DNA from: Saprospiraceae bacterium
GTDB taxonomy: Bacteria > Bacteroidota > Bacteroidia > Chitinophagales > Saprospiraceae
Length of the DNA: 37,093 nucleotides
Assembly: GCA_029252685.1 (NCBI GenBank)
Contig: JAQXAY010000117.1
Location: forward strand, 1-37,093
Direction: 5' to 3'
Shown: positions 30,420 to 37,093 of the stretch, piece after piece
Position numbering within the stretch: position 1 is the stretch's first letter
How the letters are laid out: the number at the start of each line of letters is the position of its first letter
Translations under genes and position numbers: made by a program
The notes under the pieces: model-generated
Seen by the model: the letters and a program-made list of their open reading frames with translations, nothing else
The model's database searches: none
Told to the model about the DNA's origin: nothing

Positions 30420-30435
30420 GGGTATTTCTTTAGAT

Positions 30436-30468
30436 AAAAAAGGCTGTTCATTTCGAACAGCCTTTTTT
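30436..30468. terminator. Bidirectional terminator between icmF and the aminopeptidase gene
   Basis: The 14-bp stem AAAAAAGGCTGTTC (30436-30449) pairs with GAACAGCCTTTTTT (30455-30468) around the loop ATTTC. T-runs occur on both strands. It lies between the icmF stop and the convergent stop at 30470-30472, so it can serve both genes. Confidence 0.92.
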
Positions 30469-30469
30469 A

Positions 30470-32239
30470 TTAAAAATTAAAACATTTCTCTCGCATCCAA
30501 ACACGCTCTGCATCCCTCAAACGTCCTTCCACGTCGGCATAGACTTTGTTGTGGTATTTGTTGATCCATGCTTTTTCGGTTTCAGTCAAAAGAGCTTCAT
30601 CGATCATTGCCCGATCAAAAGGGAATAAGGTTAGATCCTTAAATTGTAGATAACCGTCTTCCTTAGCAGCTTCACAAAGAATTAGATTTTCAATTCGGAT
30701 ACCATATTGGCCTTCCTCATAATAGGCAGGCTCATTAGAGGTTATCATACCCTCGAAAAAGACTTGGGCGCCTCTTCCGGCAGGCGCTGTAGTAATCCCC
30801 TGTGGGCCTTCATGCACATTCATAAATGCTCCTACACCGTGACCGGTCCCATGTCCATAGTTCAAGCCCTGCTGCCATAGGAACTGACGGGCAAGAATAT
30901 CGAGCTGCACACCTGTTGTTCCCTCTGGAAATTTGGCGTGCCCTAATGCAATCATACCTTTAAGTACTAGTGTAGCATTGGTGATTGCTTCTTTTGGAAC
31001 AGGTCCCAAAGCTACTGTCCGGGTTGTATCTGTGGTTCCATCCAGATACTGACCACCTGAATCAATGAGTAATACACCTTCTGCCTCCAGCGTAGCACAA
31101 GATTCTGGTAATGCTCTATAGTGTGGCAAGGCACCATTTCCCTTATATCCTACTATAGCTCCAAAACTATCTCCCACAAAATGCTTTTGTTCTTTACGGA
31201 AGCTATGCAGTTTATCTGCCACCTCAATTTCTGTAATTGTAGTTATTTTTAAAGTCTCTTCAAGCCACATATACAATCGACAAAGTGCAACAGCATCTTT
31301 TTGCATAGCCGTCTCTACATTCTTACGCTCTGTAGCATTCTTGATTCCTTTAGCCAGTGGCACAGGATTCTGACAAGCTTGTAAAGTGCAATGTTCCATG
31401 GCATTGGCAAGGGGTAGGTTGACCTGTGCCATATTACAAAGTACAGTTCCTTTCAGCTGGGCAAAGAAATCCAGTGTGATGCTATAATCAATGATATCGA
31501 TATGATCTTCTTGAAGGTCTGCTTTGATTTTCTGAGGTATACAATTTGCATTTGCAAAAAGCACATGCCTATCTTTTCCCGCCAGAAAATAGCTGTAGAA
31601 TACAGGATTACATTCTACATCCGATCCTCTTAGATTCGTCAACCAAGCAATATCATCCAAGGCAGAGAGTAAATAATAATCTCCTCCATTGGCTTCTATC
31701 ACATCTTCTAAAAGTGCTAGTTTTTCTGATCGCTTCTGCCCGCTGTATTTAAGATCAAGTGCATATACAGGATCTTTAGGTGCTGCTGGTCGGTCAGACC
31801 AAATCGCATCAATAGGATCAAAGCTAGTTAGAACATGTATGCCTGACTTTGCAAAATAATTTTGGTAATGATTGGCTCCTGCAAGGGTATGCTGCCCAGG
31901 GCTCAAAGCTATCCTCTGTCCCTTGTTTAGATGCTCTTCCAGCCACTGCATATGTATAGGAGCGCGGTTCTGTCCCAACTTGTGCAAAACCACACAATTG
32001 TCTTTCAACTCATCTTCAGCTTGCGTAAAATATCTGCTATCGGTCCATAGCCCTGCAGCCTCCTGTGTGATGATCAGCATTCCTGCCGATCCTGTAAAGT
32101 TGGAGAAGTAGTCTCGGATTTTCCACATTTCACTCACATACTCACTCTGATGCGGATCACCCGAAGGAATTACATAAGCATCTATATCCTGCTCAGCCAT
32201 TTTTTGTCTGAGTTTTTCTATCCTTTCGTCTATATTCAT
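30470..32239 (-). CDS. Xaa-Pro aminopeptidase, M24B family (XPNPEP1-like)
   Basis: This 589-residue cytoplasmic metalloenzyme removes an N-terminal residue that precedes proline. It has the three-domain layout of the eukaryote-like form (about 600 residues), longer than E. coli PepP. Two creatinase-type N-domains cover 1-300. The catalytic domain supplies the dimetal ligands Asp393 and Asp404 (LIDSGGQYLDGTTDTTRTV), His467 (GHGTGHGVGAF), Glu503 (TSNEPAYY) and Glu517 (GIRIENLI). No signal peptide is present. It is divergent from rpoN across 127 bp, in which I found no convincing promoter. Confidence 0.93.
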   Translation of the reverse strand: MNIDERIEKLRQKMAEQDIDAYVIPSGDPHQSEYVSEMWKIRDYFSNFTGSAGMLIITQEAAGLWTDSRYFTQAEDELKDNCVVLHKLGQNRAPIHMQWLEEHLNKGQRIALSPGQHTLAGANHYQNYFAKSGIHVLTSFDPIDAIWSDRPAAPKDPVYALDLKYSGQKRSEKLALLEDVIEANGGDYYLLSALDDIAWLTNLRGSDVECNPVFYSYFLAGKDRHVLFANANCIPQKIKADLQEDHIDIIDYSITLDFFAQLKGTVLCNMAQVNLPLANAMEHCTLQACQNPVPLAKGIKNATERKNVETAMQKDAVALCRLYMWLEETLKITTITEIEVADKLHSFRKEQKHFVGDSFGAIVGYKGNGALPHYRALPESCATLEAEGVLLIDSGGQYLDGTTDTTRTVALGPVPKEAITNATLVLKGMIALGHAKFPEGTTGVQLDILARQFLWQQGLNYGHGTGHGVGAFMNVHEGPQGITTAPAGRGAQVFFEGMITSNEPAYYEEGQYGIRIENLILCEAAKEDGYLQFKDLTLFPFDRAMIDEALLTETEKAWINKYHNKVYADVEGRLRDAERVWMREKCFNF

Positions 32240-32305
32240 TGTTTATACTTATATCCTTTAATTGATCGGTTTTTCAATCTTCGAAAAAATTGTCATATTG
32301 GAATC

Positions 32306-32319
32306 CAAAGCACGCTTTG
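32306..32319. repeat. 14-base inverted repeat in the divergent aminopeptidase/rpoN gap
   Basis: CAAAGC and GCTTTG flank a two-base centre, 48 bases upstream of the rpoN start. It could be an operator for either divergent gene. It is short enough to be chance in AT-rich DNA. Confidence 0.3.
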
Positions 32320-32366
32320 AAAAAGGCACTTTGTATTTAAACACTATTTTAAAGAAAAAATAATTA

Positions 32367-33833
32367 ATGAGCGGACAGAAGTTAGGATTAAAGCAAAAAA
32401 TGCAGTTTAAGCTTTCTCCTCAGCAGATTCAATTGATGAAATTGCTGCAACTGTCTGTTGCTGATTTAGGTCAACGTGTACAGGAAGAACTCGAATCCAA
32501 TCCAGTATTGGAGGAGGAAAATTACGATAATCAGGCAGAAGAGGTCGCAGAGACTAATGATGAGATTGAATACGACGATTATTTGAATGAATACCTGGAA
32601 GATGATCCTGTTACATACCGCATGACGGCTGATGCGGGTACAAGCGAGGAAGAGGAAAAACAAATGCCTATTGCCCTAAAGGAGTCTTTGTTTGATAAAC
32701 TCAAAGTTCAGCTTTTAGACTTAGAGTTGGATACAGTGGAGGAGCAGCTTATTGCAGCTCAGGTGATGGGTAGCATCGATGAAGATGGGTATATTCGCAG
32801 AGACCTTTTAGCAATTCAAGATGATCTCCTATTTATGCACAATAGGGATATACCGGAAAAGAACATCGAAAAGATCCTAAAACAGATACAAGGTTTTGAA
32901 CCTGCAGGTGTTGGAGCAAGAGACTTGAGAGAATGTTTGATGTTGCAGTTGAAGTATAAATTGGATAATGAAGATGCAGAGCCACCTGTCAGAAGATATT
33001 GGAAGACCGCTTGGATTATTCTTCGAGATCAATTTGAGCTTTTCTCCAAACGAAACTTTGATAAACTCATGCAGGAGTTTGATCTTACTCAAGCTGAAAT
33101 GCGCGAGGTTGTCGAGGAGATAACTCGGCTGAACCCAAAACCCGCTGCAACGCTTGGGGAGACACAGTCCACTGTACAGTTGACCATAACTCCGGATTTT
33201 ATAGTCCGTGAAAAGGATGATGAACTGATGTTGAGCATGACCAAAGGGAATATGCCAGAACTCAGGATATCCGATCACTATAGAGATCTGCTTAATTCGT
33301 ATAAAAAGGTGGATTCAAAAAAGGATAAAAAGAAAAAAGAGACGGTTCAGTTTATCAAGCAGAAAATCGATTCTGCCCAATGGTTTATTGAGGCAATTCG
33401 TCAAAGGCAGCAAACTCTTGAAGGAACTATGCATGCTATTATATCCATTCAAGAAGCTTATTTCAGGTCGGGTGATGATAAAAAGTTAGCTCCAATGCGG
33501 CTAAAAGATGTAGCTGAGTTGACGCATTTGGATGAGTCTACGATCTCAAGAGTAGCAAATAGTAAGTTTGTTTTAACAGAATTCGGTACAAAACCATTGA
33601 AATATTTTTTCTCGGAGTCTATGCAAAATGCAGAAGGAGAAGATATTTCTACAACAGAGATAAAGTCAACCCTTAAGGACTTAGTTGCTGCTGAGGATAA
33701 GCGCAGACCGCTTTCCGATGAAAAATTAAAAGATTTGCTGCAAGAAAAAGGATATACACTTGCTAGAAGGACAGTTGCCAAATACAGAGAACAACTGAAC
33801 ATTCCTGTCGCTCGATTGAGGAAGAATGTTTAA
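32367..33833 (+). CDS. rpoN: RNA polymerase sigma-54 factor
   Basis: This 488-residue alternative sigma factor needs AAA+ enhancer-binding activators. Region I (residues 1-50) has GLKQKMQFKLSPQQIQLMKL and the Gln/Leu-rich activator-contact helix. Acidic region II follows (about 45-100). The core-binding region III starts near 105, with GSIDEDGYI and GFEPAGVGARDLRECL. The DNA-binding part has LKDVAELTHLDESTISRV and ends in the RpoN box ARRTVAKYRE (466-475), near IPVARLRKNV. All regions are present, so it should be functional. The promoter of rimP starts just 15 bases after its stop. Confidence 0.96.
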   Translation: MSGQKLGLKQKMQFKLSPQQIQLMKLLQLSVADLGQRVQEELESNPVLEEENYDNQAEEVAETNDEIEYDDYLNEYLEDDPVTYRMTADAGTSEEEEKQMPIALKESLFDKLKVQLLDLELDTVEEQLIAAQVMGSIDEDGYIRRDLLAIQDDLLFMHNRDIPEKNIEKILKQIQGFEPAGVGARDLRECLMLQLKYKLDNEDAEPPVRRYWKTAWIILRDQFELFSKRNFDKLMQEFDLTQAEMREVVEEITRLNPKPAATLGETQSTVQLTITPDFIVREKDDELMLSMTKGNMPELRISDHYRDLLNSYKKVDSKKDKKKKETVQFIKQKIDSAQWFIEAIRQRQQTLEGTMHAIISIQEAYFRSGDDKKLAPMRLKDVAELTHLDESTISRVANSKFVLTEFGTKPLKYFFSESMQNAEGEDISTTEIKSTLKDLVAAEDKRRPLSDEKLKDLLQEKGYTLARRTVAKYREQLNIPVARLRKNV

Positions 33834-33848
33834 TAGCTTACATTTTTC

Positions 33849-33879
33849 TTGTGAAAATCAATAAAATACCATACTTTTG
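33849..33879 (+). promoter_or_regulatory. rimP: Bacteroidota-type promoter of the rimP-nusA-infB operon
   Basis: TTG (33849-33851), a 20-base spacer and TACTTTTG (33872-33879) give an exact match to the -33/-7 consensus and are the best promoter in the window. Transcription should start near 33885. The leader of about 70 bases holds a terminator-like hairpin before the rimP start. Confidence 0.7.
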
Positions 33880-33896
33880 CAGTACAAACAAAAAAC

Positions 33897-33924
33897 GAGG
33901 GAACGATTCAGTTCCCTCTTTTTT
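33897..33924 (+). terminator. Terminator or attenuator hairpin in the rimP leader
   Basis: The perfect 8-bp stem GAGGGAAC (33897-33904) and GTTCCCTC (33911-33918) encloses GATTCA, and six T follow (33919-33924). It lies about 12 bases after the predicted transcription start and 29 bases before rimP. It may terminate rpoN read-through, but because it is downstream of the rimP promoter it would also act on the rimP transcript. Confidence 0.8.
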
Positions 33925-33953
33925 GTATCCATACTATTTAAATTGATCGAAAG

Positions 33954-34430
33954 GTGGTAGAAGACAAGATAAAAGCATTAGTTGACGAAAAGCTCAAAGA
34001 GGAGCTGTATGAAGATTGTTTCTTCGTGGAGATGCTTTTAAAAGGAGATAACAGAATAGAAATTTATTTAGATAGTGATTCAGGGATTTCATTTCTGCAG
34101 TGTCAGCGCATGAGCAGGCACGTTGAAGCAGTCCTTGATGAGGAACAATGGTTTGGTGTTAAGTATACCCTTGATGTATCTTCTCCAGGCATTGGAAAGC
34201 CCTTGAAGTTACATCGCCAGTATTTAAAGAATATTGGACGTGACTTGGAAGTTCGCGTAGAAGGTGAAAAACCTGTAGTTGGTGAATTAATCGACGTGCA
34301 GGATGAAATTTTTACTGTAGTTCGCGAAGAAAAGATTAAAGAGGGTAAAAAGAATGTGAAAAAGATGGTGGAATACACATACCGTTTTGATGCAATCAAT
34401 ATGGCTAAGGTGAAACCACGATTTAATTAA
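33954..34430 (+). CDS. rimP: Ribosome maturation factor RimP
   Basis: This 158-residue cytoplasmic protein is needed for 30S subunit maturation. The family layout is visible: an N-terminal alpha/beta domain starting VEDKIKALVDEKLKEELYED, the conserved LDVSSPGIGKPLKLHRQY (about 79-96), and a C-terminal SH3-like domain with GELIDVQDEIFTVV. The start is GTG at 33954, chosen because the family begins a few residues before this EDKI segment and no upstream ATG keeps the frame. It is the first gene of the standard rimP-nusA-infB cluster. The strong promoter and hairpin just upstream suggest regulated expression. Confidence 0.92.
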   Translation: MVEDKIKALVDEKLKEELYEDCFFVEMLLKGDNRIEIYLDSDSGISFLQCQRMSRHVEAVLDEEQWFGVKYTLDVSSPGIGKPLKLHRQYLKNIGRDLEVRVEGEKPVVGELIDVQDEIFTVVREEKIKEGKKNVKKMVEYTYRFDAINMAKVKPRFN

Positions 34431-34460
34431 TAATATTTATTGCTCAGAAATTTTGCTGAA

Positions 34461-35693
34461 ATGAATTTGGTAGATACTTTCTCGGAGTTTAATGCTGGCA
34501 AGAACATAGACAGGCCAACTTTAATAAAGGTTTTAGAAGATGTTTTTAAAACCTTGATCCGCAAAAAATACGGAACTGATGATAACTTTGATGTAATTGT
34601 AAACGTCCAAGAGGGTGACCTTGAGCTATGGCGTGTTCGTAAAATCGTCTCCGATGGTGAGGTGATGGACGAACAGAGTCAGATCTCAATTACAGAGGCA
34701 CTTTCAATTGACGACGATTACGAAGTAGGTGACGATTGTTATGAAAAACTAACACTCGAGCACTTCGGAAGACGTTCAATTCAGGCAGCTCGTCAAACAC
34801 TGATTTCCAGAATTATGGAATTAGAAAAAGACGAGATCTACAAGAAGTACTCAGACCGTGTGGGTGATATGATAGTAGGTGAGGTTAATCAGATTCTTAA
34901 AAGAGAAGTGTTTATCCTCGATGACGCAACTGGCAATGAAGTTGTTCTTCCAAGAAATGAGATGATCAAGGCCGATTTCTACCGTAAGGGAGATATGGTT
35001 CGTGCGATTATCAAAGAAGTTCGAATGAAGAATAATAATCCGGTTGTCGTAGTATCTAGAGTGGACTCTGACTTCCTGGCTAAACTTCTTGAGCAAGAGG
35101 TTCCAGAGATTGAAGACGGCTTGATTACGATTAAGAACATTGAACGTCTACCCGGAGAGCGTGCAAAAGTTGCTGTAGAGTCTTACGATGATCGTATTGA
35201 CCCAGTCGGTGCATGTGTCGGTATGAAAGGTTCAAGAATTCATGGTATTGTTCGTGAGTTAAAAAATGAGAACATCGATATCGTAAACTTTACGAATAAC
35301 GAGACTCTATATATTCAACGTTCATTGACTCCTGCAAAAGTTCTTTCTATAGAGCTTGATAAAGAGAATATGAGGGCTTCTGTATTTTTAGATCCAGATC
35401 AAGTATCGCTTGCTATTGGTAAGGGAGGTTCAAATATTAAGCTTGCGTCAAAGCTTACTGGATTCGAAATTGATGTATTCAGAAATGCTCCAGTAGAGAT
35501 TGATGACGTTAATTTGGAAGAATTTGGCGATGAATTAGAGAGCTGGGTGATTGAAGAATTGAAGAATATTGGATGTGATACAGCAAGGTCAGTTCTAGAG
35601 CTAGATGCCGATGAATTAATAAGAAGAACAGACTTAGAAGAGGAGACAGTTAAGGAGATTTTAGGTATTCTTGCTTCTGAGTTTGAAGATTAA
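34461..35693 (+). CDS. nusA: Transcription termination/antitermination protein NusA
   Basis: The protein has 410 residues from the ATG at 34461. The frame is open further to a TTG at 34440, but homologues in Bacteroidota begin MNL..F.EF...KNIDRPT, so I chose the ATG. The RNA polymerase-binding N-domain spans about 1-125. S1 lies at about 128-200 (GDMIVGEVNQILKREVFIL), KH1 has GACVGMKGSRI (250-260), and KH2 has AIGKGGSNIKLASKLTG (318-334). A short helix-hairpin-helix tail ends at Glu-Asp (IGCDTARSVLELDADELI). It controls pausing, termination and antitermination. It lies 30 bp after rimP. Confidence 0.94.
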   Translation: MNLVDTFSEFNAGKNIDRPTLIKVLEDVFKTLIRKKYGTDDNFDVIVNVQEGDLELWRVRKIVSDGEVMDEQSQISITEALSIDDDYEVGDDCYEKLTLEHFGRRSIQAARQTLISRIMELEKDEIYKKYSDRVGDMIVGEVNQILKREVFILDDATGNEVVLPRNEMIKADFYRKGDMVRAIIKEVRMKNNNPVVVVSRVDSDFLAKLLEQEVPEIEDGLITIKNIERLPGERAKVAVESYDDRIDPVGACVGMKGSRIHGIVRELKNENIDIVNFTNNETLYIQRSLTPAKVLSIELDKENMRASVFLDPDQVSLAIGKGGSNIKLASKLTGFEIDVFRNAPVEIDDVNLEEFGDELESWVIEELKNIGCDTARSVLELDADELIRRTDLEEETVKEILGILASEFED

Positions 35694-35699
35694 TTAAAT

Positions 35700-35736
35700 A
35701 TCGCACGTTCAAATCATTAAGATTTGCGGGTGCGAT
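35700..35736 (+). other. Imperfect hairpin in the nusA-infB gap
   Basis: The outer stem ATCGCAC / GTGCGAT and inner stem CAAATC / GATTTG are separated by a 3x3 internal loop, with terminal loop ATTAA. It starts 7 bases after the nusA stop and is followed by the T-rich stretch TTGCTTAATTTTC, which is not a clean T-run. It could be a processing site or a weak terminator inside the operon. The rest of the 160-bp gap shows no clear promoter. Confidence 0.5.
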
Positions 35737-35853
35737 TTGCTTAATTTTCTTAATTTAGCAGAAAAATAGGGCATTGCTGAGTGTATGCCTGTTATAATCA
35801 GTTCGTAATTAGTGGGTTTCACTCGTTTTGAACTAAAAAAGTATTTAAACTAA

Positions 35854-37093
35854 ATGGCGAAAAATTTAGTCAAGGTTGCAAAGGAATTTAATGTAGGCTC
35901 ATCTACGATTGTCGAACACTTGTTAGACAAGGGTTTCGAGATTGGTAATAAGCCAAACGCCAAGGTTAGTGACGAAATGTACAGTGTACTTTCGGCTAGA
36001 TTTGGTGATTCCAAGGTGACGAAGAAGAAGGCGGAGAATGTCGAGATAGGTATTAGACCCTCAGGAAATACCTCAGAGAATGAGAATGCAGATACTAAAA
36101 AGCCTGCAGCACCGGCAGCCAAAGCAACAGAGCCTACTGAGACAACCCCAGTCGAAGAAGTTAGCCCTAAGAAAGAAGAAACTCCAATAGTTAAGGAGAC
36201 CCCTAAAGTAGAAGCTCCTAAAGAGGAAGCTCCTAAAAAAGAGGAAAAGCCTGCTGAGGATTCTGAAAAGAAAGCAGCAAGTGCCCCTAAACTCAAAGGA
36301 CCTAAGTTGGTTGGAAAGATCGACCTAGAATCTTCTGGACGCAAACCTGCAAAAAAGAAGCCAGCAGAAAAGGCTAAAGTAGAAACTTCAAAAGAGCAAA
36401 AGCCAGCAGCAAAGGCAGCACCCAAAAAGGAAAAGCCTGCAGTCGCAAAAGAAACTCCTAAGCAACCAGCTCCTAAAGTAGAAGCTGCTGAGAAGAAGGC
36501 TAGCACTCCAAAGGAGACGCCTAAGGCTGAACCTGCGAAGGAAGCGAAAAAGGAGGTGACCGAAAAGACAACCAAGGAGGCTGATGCAAAAGAAGCTCCA
36601 GCGAAAGATGCTGCTCCAGGTACTTTCAGAGGAAAAACTCCAGAATTGAGAGGTCTTAAGATTCTTGGTAAAATCAAGATCGAGGAAAAGCCTAAGAAAA
36701 AAGCAACCAAGCCTGATGATAAAAAGGCTAAAGATAATGACCCTAACAAGCGTAAGCGTAAGCGTAAACGCGTAACTGTTGGAGGTAGTAATGTGAAGAG
36801 TGGTGGCAACAACCAACAAGGTGGTGGCCAAAGAACTGGCAACAACCAACAAGGTGGTGGCCAAAGAACTGGTAGCAACCAACAAGGTGGTGGACGTGGT
36901 CCTAATAATCGCCCAAATCAAGGCGGTGGACGCGGACCTGGTAGTCGTCCTGGTCAAGGTGGAAGATTTCCAAACAGAAGATTCCAAGGGAATAGTAGAA
37001 ACCCAGATGAAGTAAAAGAAGTTTCTAAAAAAGAGATTGAGGATAAGATCAAGTCTACTATGGCCAGAATTAATTCTGGTGGTAAGAAGAATA
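35854..37093 (+). CDS. infB: Translation initiation factor IF-2, N-terminal part (cut by window edge)
   Basis: The frame is open from ATG 35854 to the right edge, 413 codons without a stop. It starts with an IF2 N-terminal domain (MAKNLVKVAKEFNVGSSTIV, then EHLLDKGFEIGNKPNAKVSD). A long Lys/Ala/Pro/Glu-rich disordered linker follows, with KRKRKRKR near residue 306. Gly/Asn/Gln repeats start at residue 318. It ends in the segment KKEIEDKIKSTMARI that precedes the GTPase domain in Bacteroidota IF-2. The GTPase part is outside the window. IF-2 places initiator tRNA on the ribosome. It is the third gene of the rimP-nusA-infB operon. A 342-codon open frame on the opposite strand (35850-36878) is a composition artefact. 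Confidence 0.95.
   Translation, partial: MAKNLVKVAKEFNVGSSTIVEHLLDKGFEIGNKPNAKVSDEMYSVLSARFGDSKVTKKKAENVEIGIRPSGNTSENENADTKKPAAPAAKATEPTETTPVEEVSPKKEETPIVKETPKVEAPKEEAPKKEEKPAEDSEKKAASAPKLKGPKLVGKIDLESSGRKPAKKKPAEKAKVETSKEQKPAAKAAPKKEKPAVAKETPKQPAPKVEAAEKKASTPKETPKAEPAKEAKKEVTEKTTKEADAKEAPAKDAAPGTFRGKTPELRGLKILGKIKIEEKPKKKATKPDDKKAKDNDPNKRKRKRKRVTVGGSNVKSGGNNQQGGGQRTGNNQQGGGQRTGSNQQGGGRGPNNRPNQGGGRGPGSRPGQGGRFPNRRFQGNSRNPDEVKEVSKKEIEDKIKSTMARINSGGKKN
36805..36897 (+). repeat. infB: 33-bp in-frame tandem repeat inside infB
   Basis: Two copies of an 11-codon unit (36805-36837 and 36838-36870, identical) encode GNNQQGGGQRT. A third, diverged copy follows from 36871 (GSNQQGGGRG). The identical copies suggest recent duplication by slippage. 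The repeat stays in frame and extends the disordered linker of IF-2. Confidence 0.9.

Noticed and set aside
34440-34460. TTG start for nusA, giving 417 residues
   Set aside because: The extra seven residues are not part of the conserved N-terminus, and an ATG at 34461 begins the conserved MNLVDTFSEF segment.
36805-36903. Short tandem repeats as a possible CRISPR array
   Set aside because: Copies are directly adjacent without spacers and lie in frame within infB.
35850-36987. Long open frames on the minus strand (342 and 199 codons) opposite infB
   Set aside because: The translations are low-complexity (Pro/Leu/Trp or Ser/Thr/Leu/Phe runs), arise from the repetitive Lys/Ala/Pro/Gly codons of infB, and have no domain. 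The plus-strand infB frame has a clear IF-2 N-terminal domain.
36800-37015. Plus-strand 71-codon frame inside infB
   Set aside because: It is the out-of-frame reading of the same tandem repeats (repeated ATTNKVVAKEL) and overlaps infB completely.

Overview
This window looks like a chromosomal, mostly housekeeping segment of a Bacteroidota bacterium, possibly a Saprospiria-like marine or environmental lineage; the order is a guess. The evidence is a DUF5606 protein, a fused E1 alpha/beta 2-oxoacid dehydrogenase, a TolB/barrel surface protein, Bacteroidota-style NusA and IF-2 N-termini, promoters of the TTG-N18/20-TAnnTTTG type, weak or absent Shine-Dalgarno sequences and AT-leaning DNA. I found no rRNA, tRNA, insertion sequence, prophage, CRISPR array or recognisable defence island. 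Every intergenic gap is under 300 bp.

Left part (1-10741). A minus-strand pair encodes an outer-membrane TolB/barrel protein and a secreted subtilisin-like protease that runs off the left edge. A plus-strand metallo-beta-lactamase-fold hydrolase follows. It ends on the same TTAA as a minus-strand run that reads, from its promoter end, phoH, a dienelactone-hydrolase-like lipoprotein, an ALDH7-type aldehyde dehydrogenase, a UUCG-loop terminator, an OmpA-family protein and rnhB.

Middle (10935-26911). A plus-strand set encodes a divergent SAM hydroxide adenosyltransferase (DUF62) homologue, a small ABM-like protein and aroB. It faces DUF5606 and the E1 fusion across a bidirectional terminator. 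A class A penicillin-binding protein faces a dapD-TPR lipoprotein pair across a second one. A plus-strand unit of ligA, a TlpA-like thioredoxin and a multi-spanning membrane patatin then overlaps tail to tail with an orphan PD-(D/E)XK nuclease-like gene.

Right part (26969-37093). IcmF (fused isobutyryl-CoA mutase) has a clear promoter and faces an Xaa-Pro aminopeptidase across a third bidirectional terminator. Then come rpoN and the rimP-nusA-infB translation/transcription operon, with infB cut by the right edge. The best promoter in the window sits directly before rimP and is followed at once by a terminator-like hairpin.

The genes cover cell-wall precursor and wall synthesis (dapD, PBP), aromatic amino-acid synthesis (aroB), acyl-CoA and aldehyde metabolism (icmF, E1, ALDH), nucleic-acid maintenance (ligA, rnhB) and the expression machinery (rpoN, rimP, nusA, infB). 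I see no clear new multi-gene system. The points most worth following up are the attenuator-like rimP leader, the DUF62 homologue that appears to lack its family triad, the membrane patatin, the altered LigA zinc finger, the TolB/barrel protein with a dead peptidase-like domain, and the orphan nuclease-like gene.
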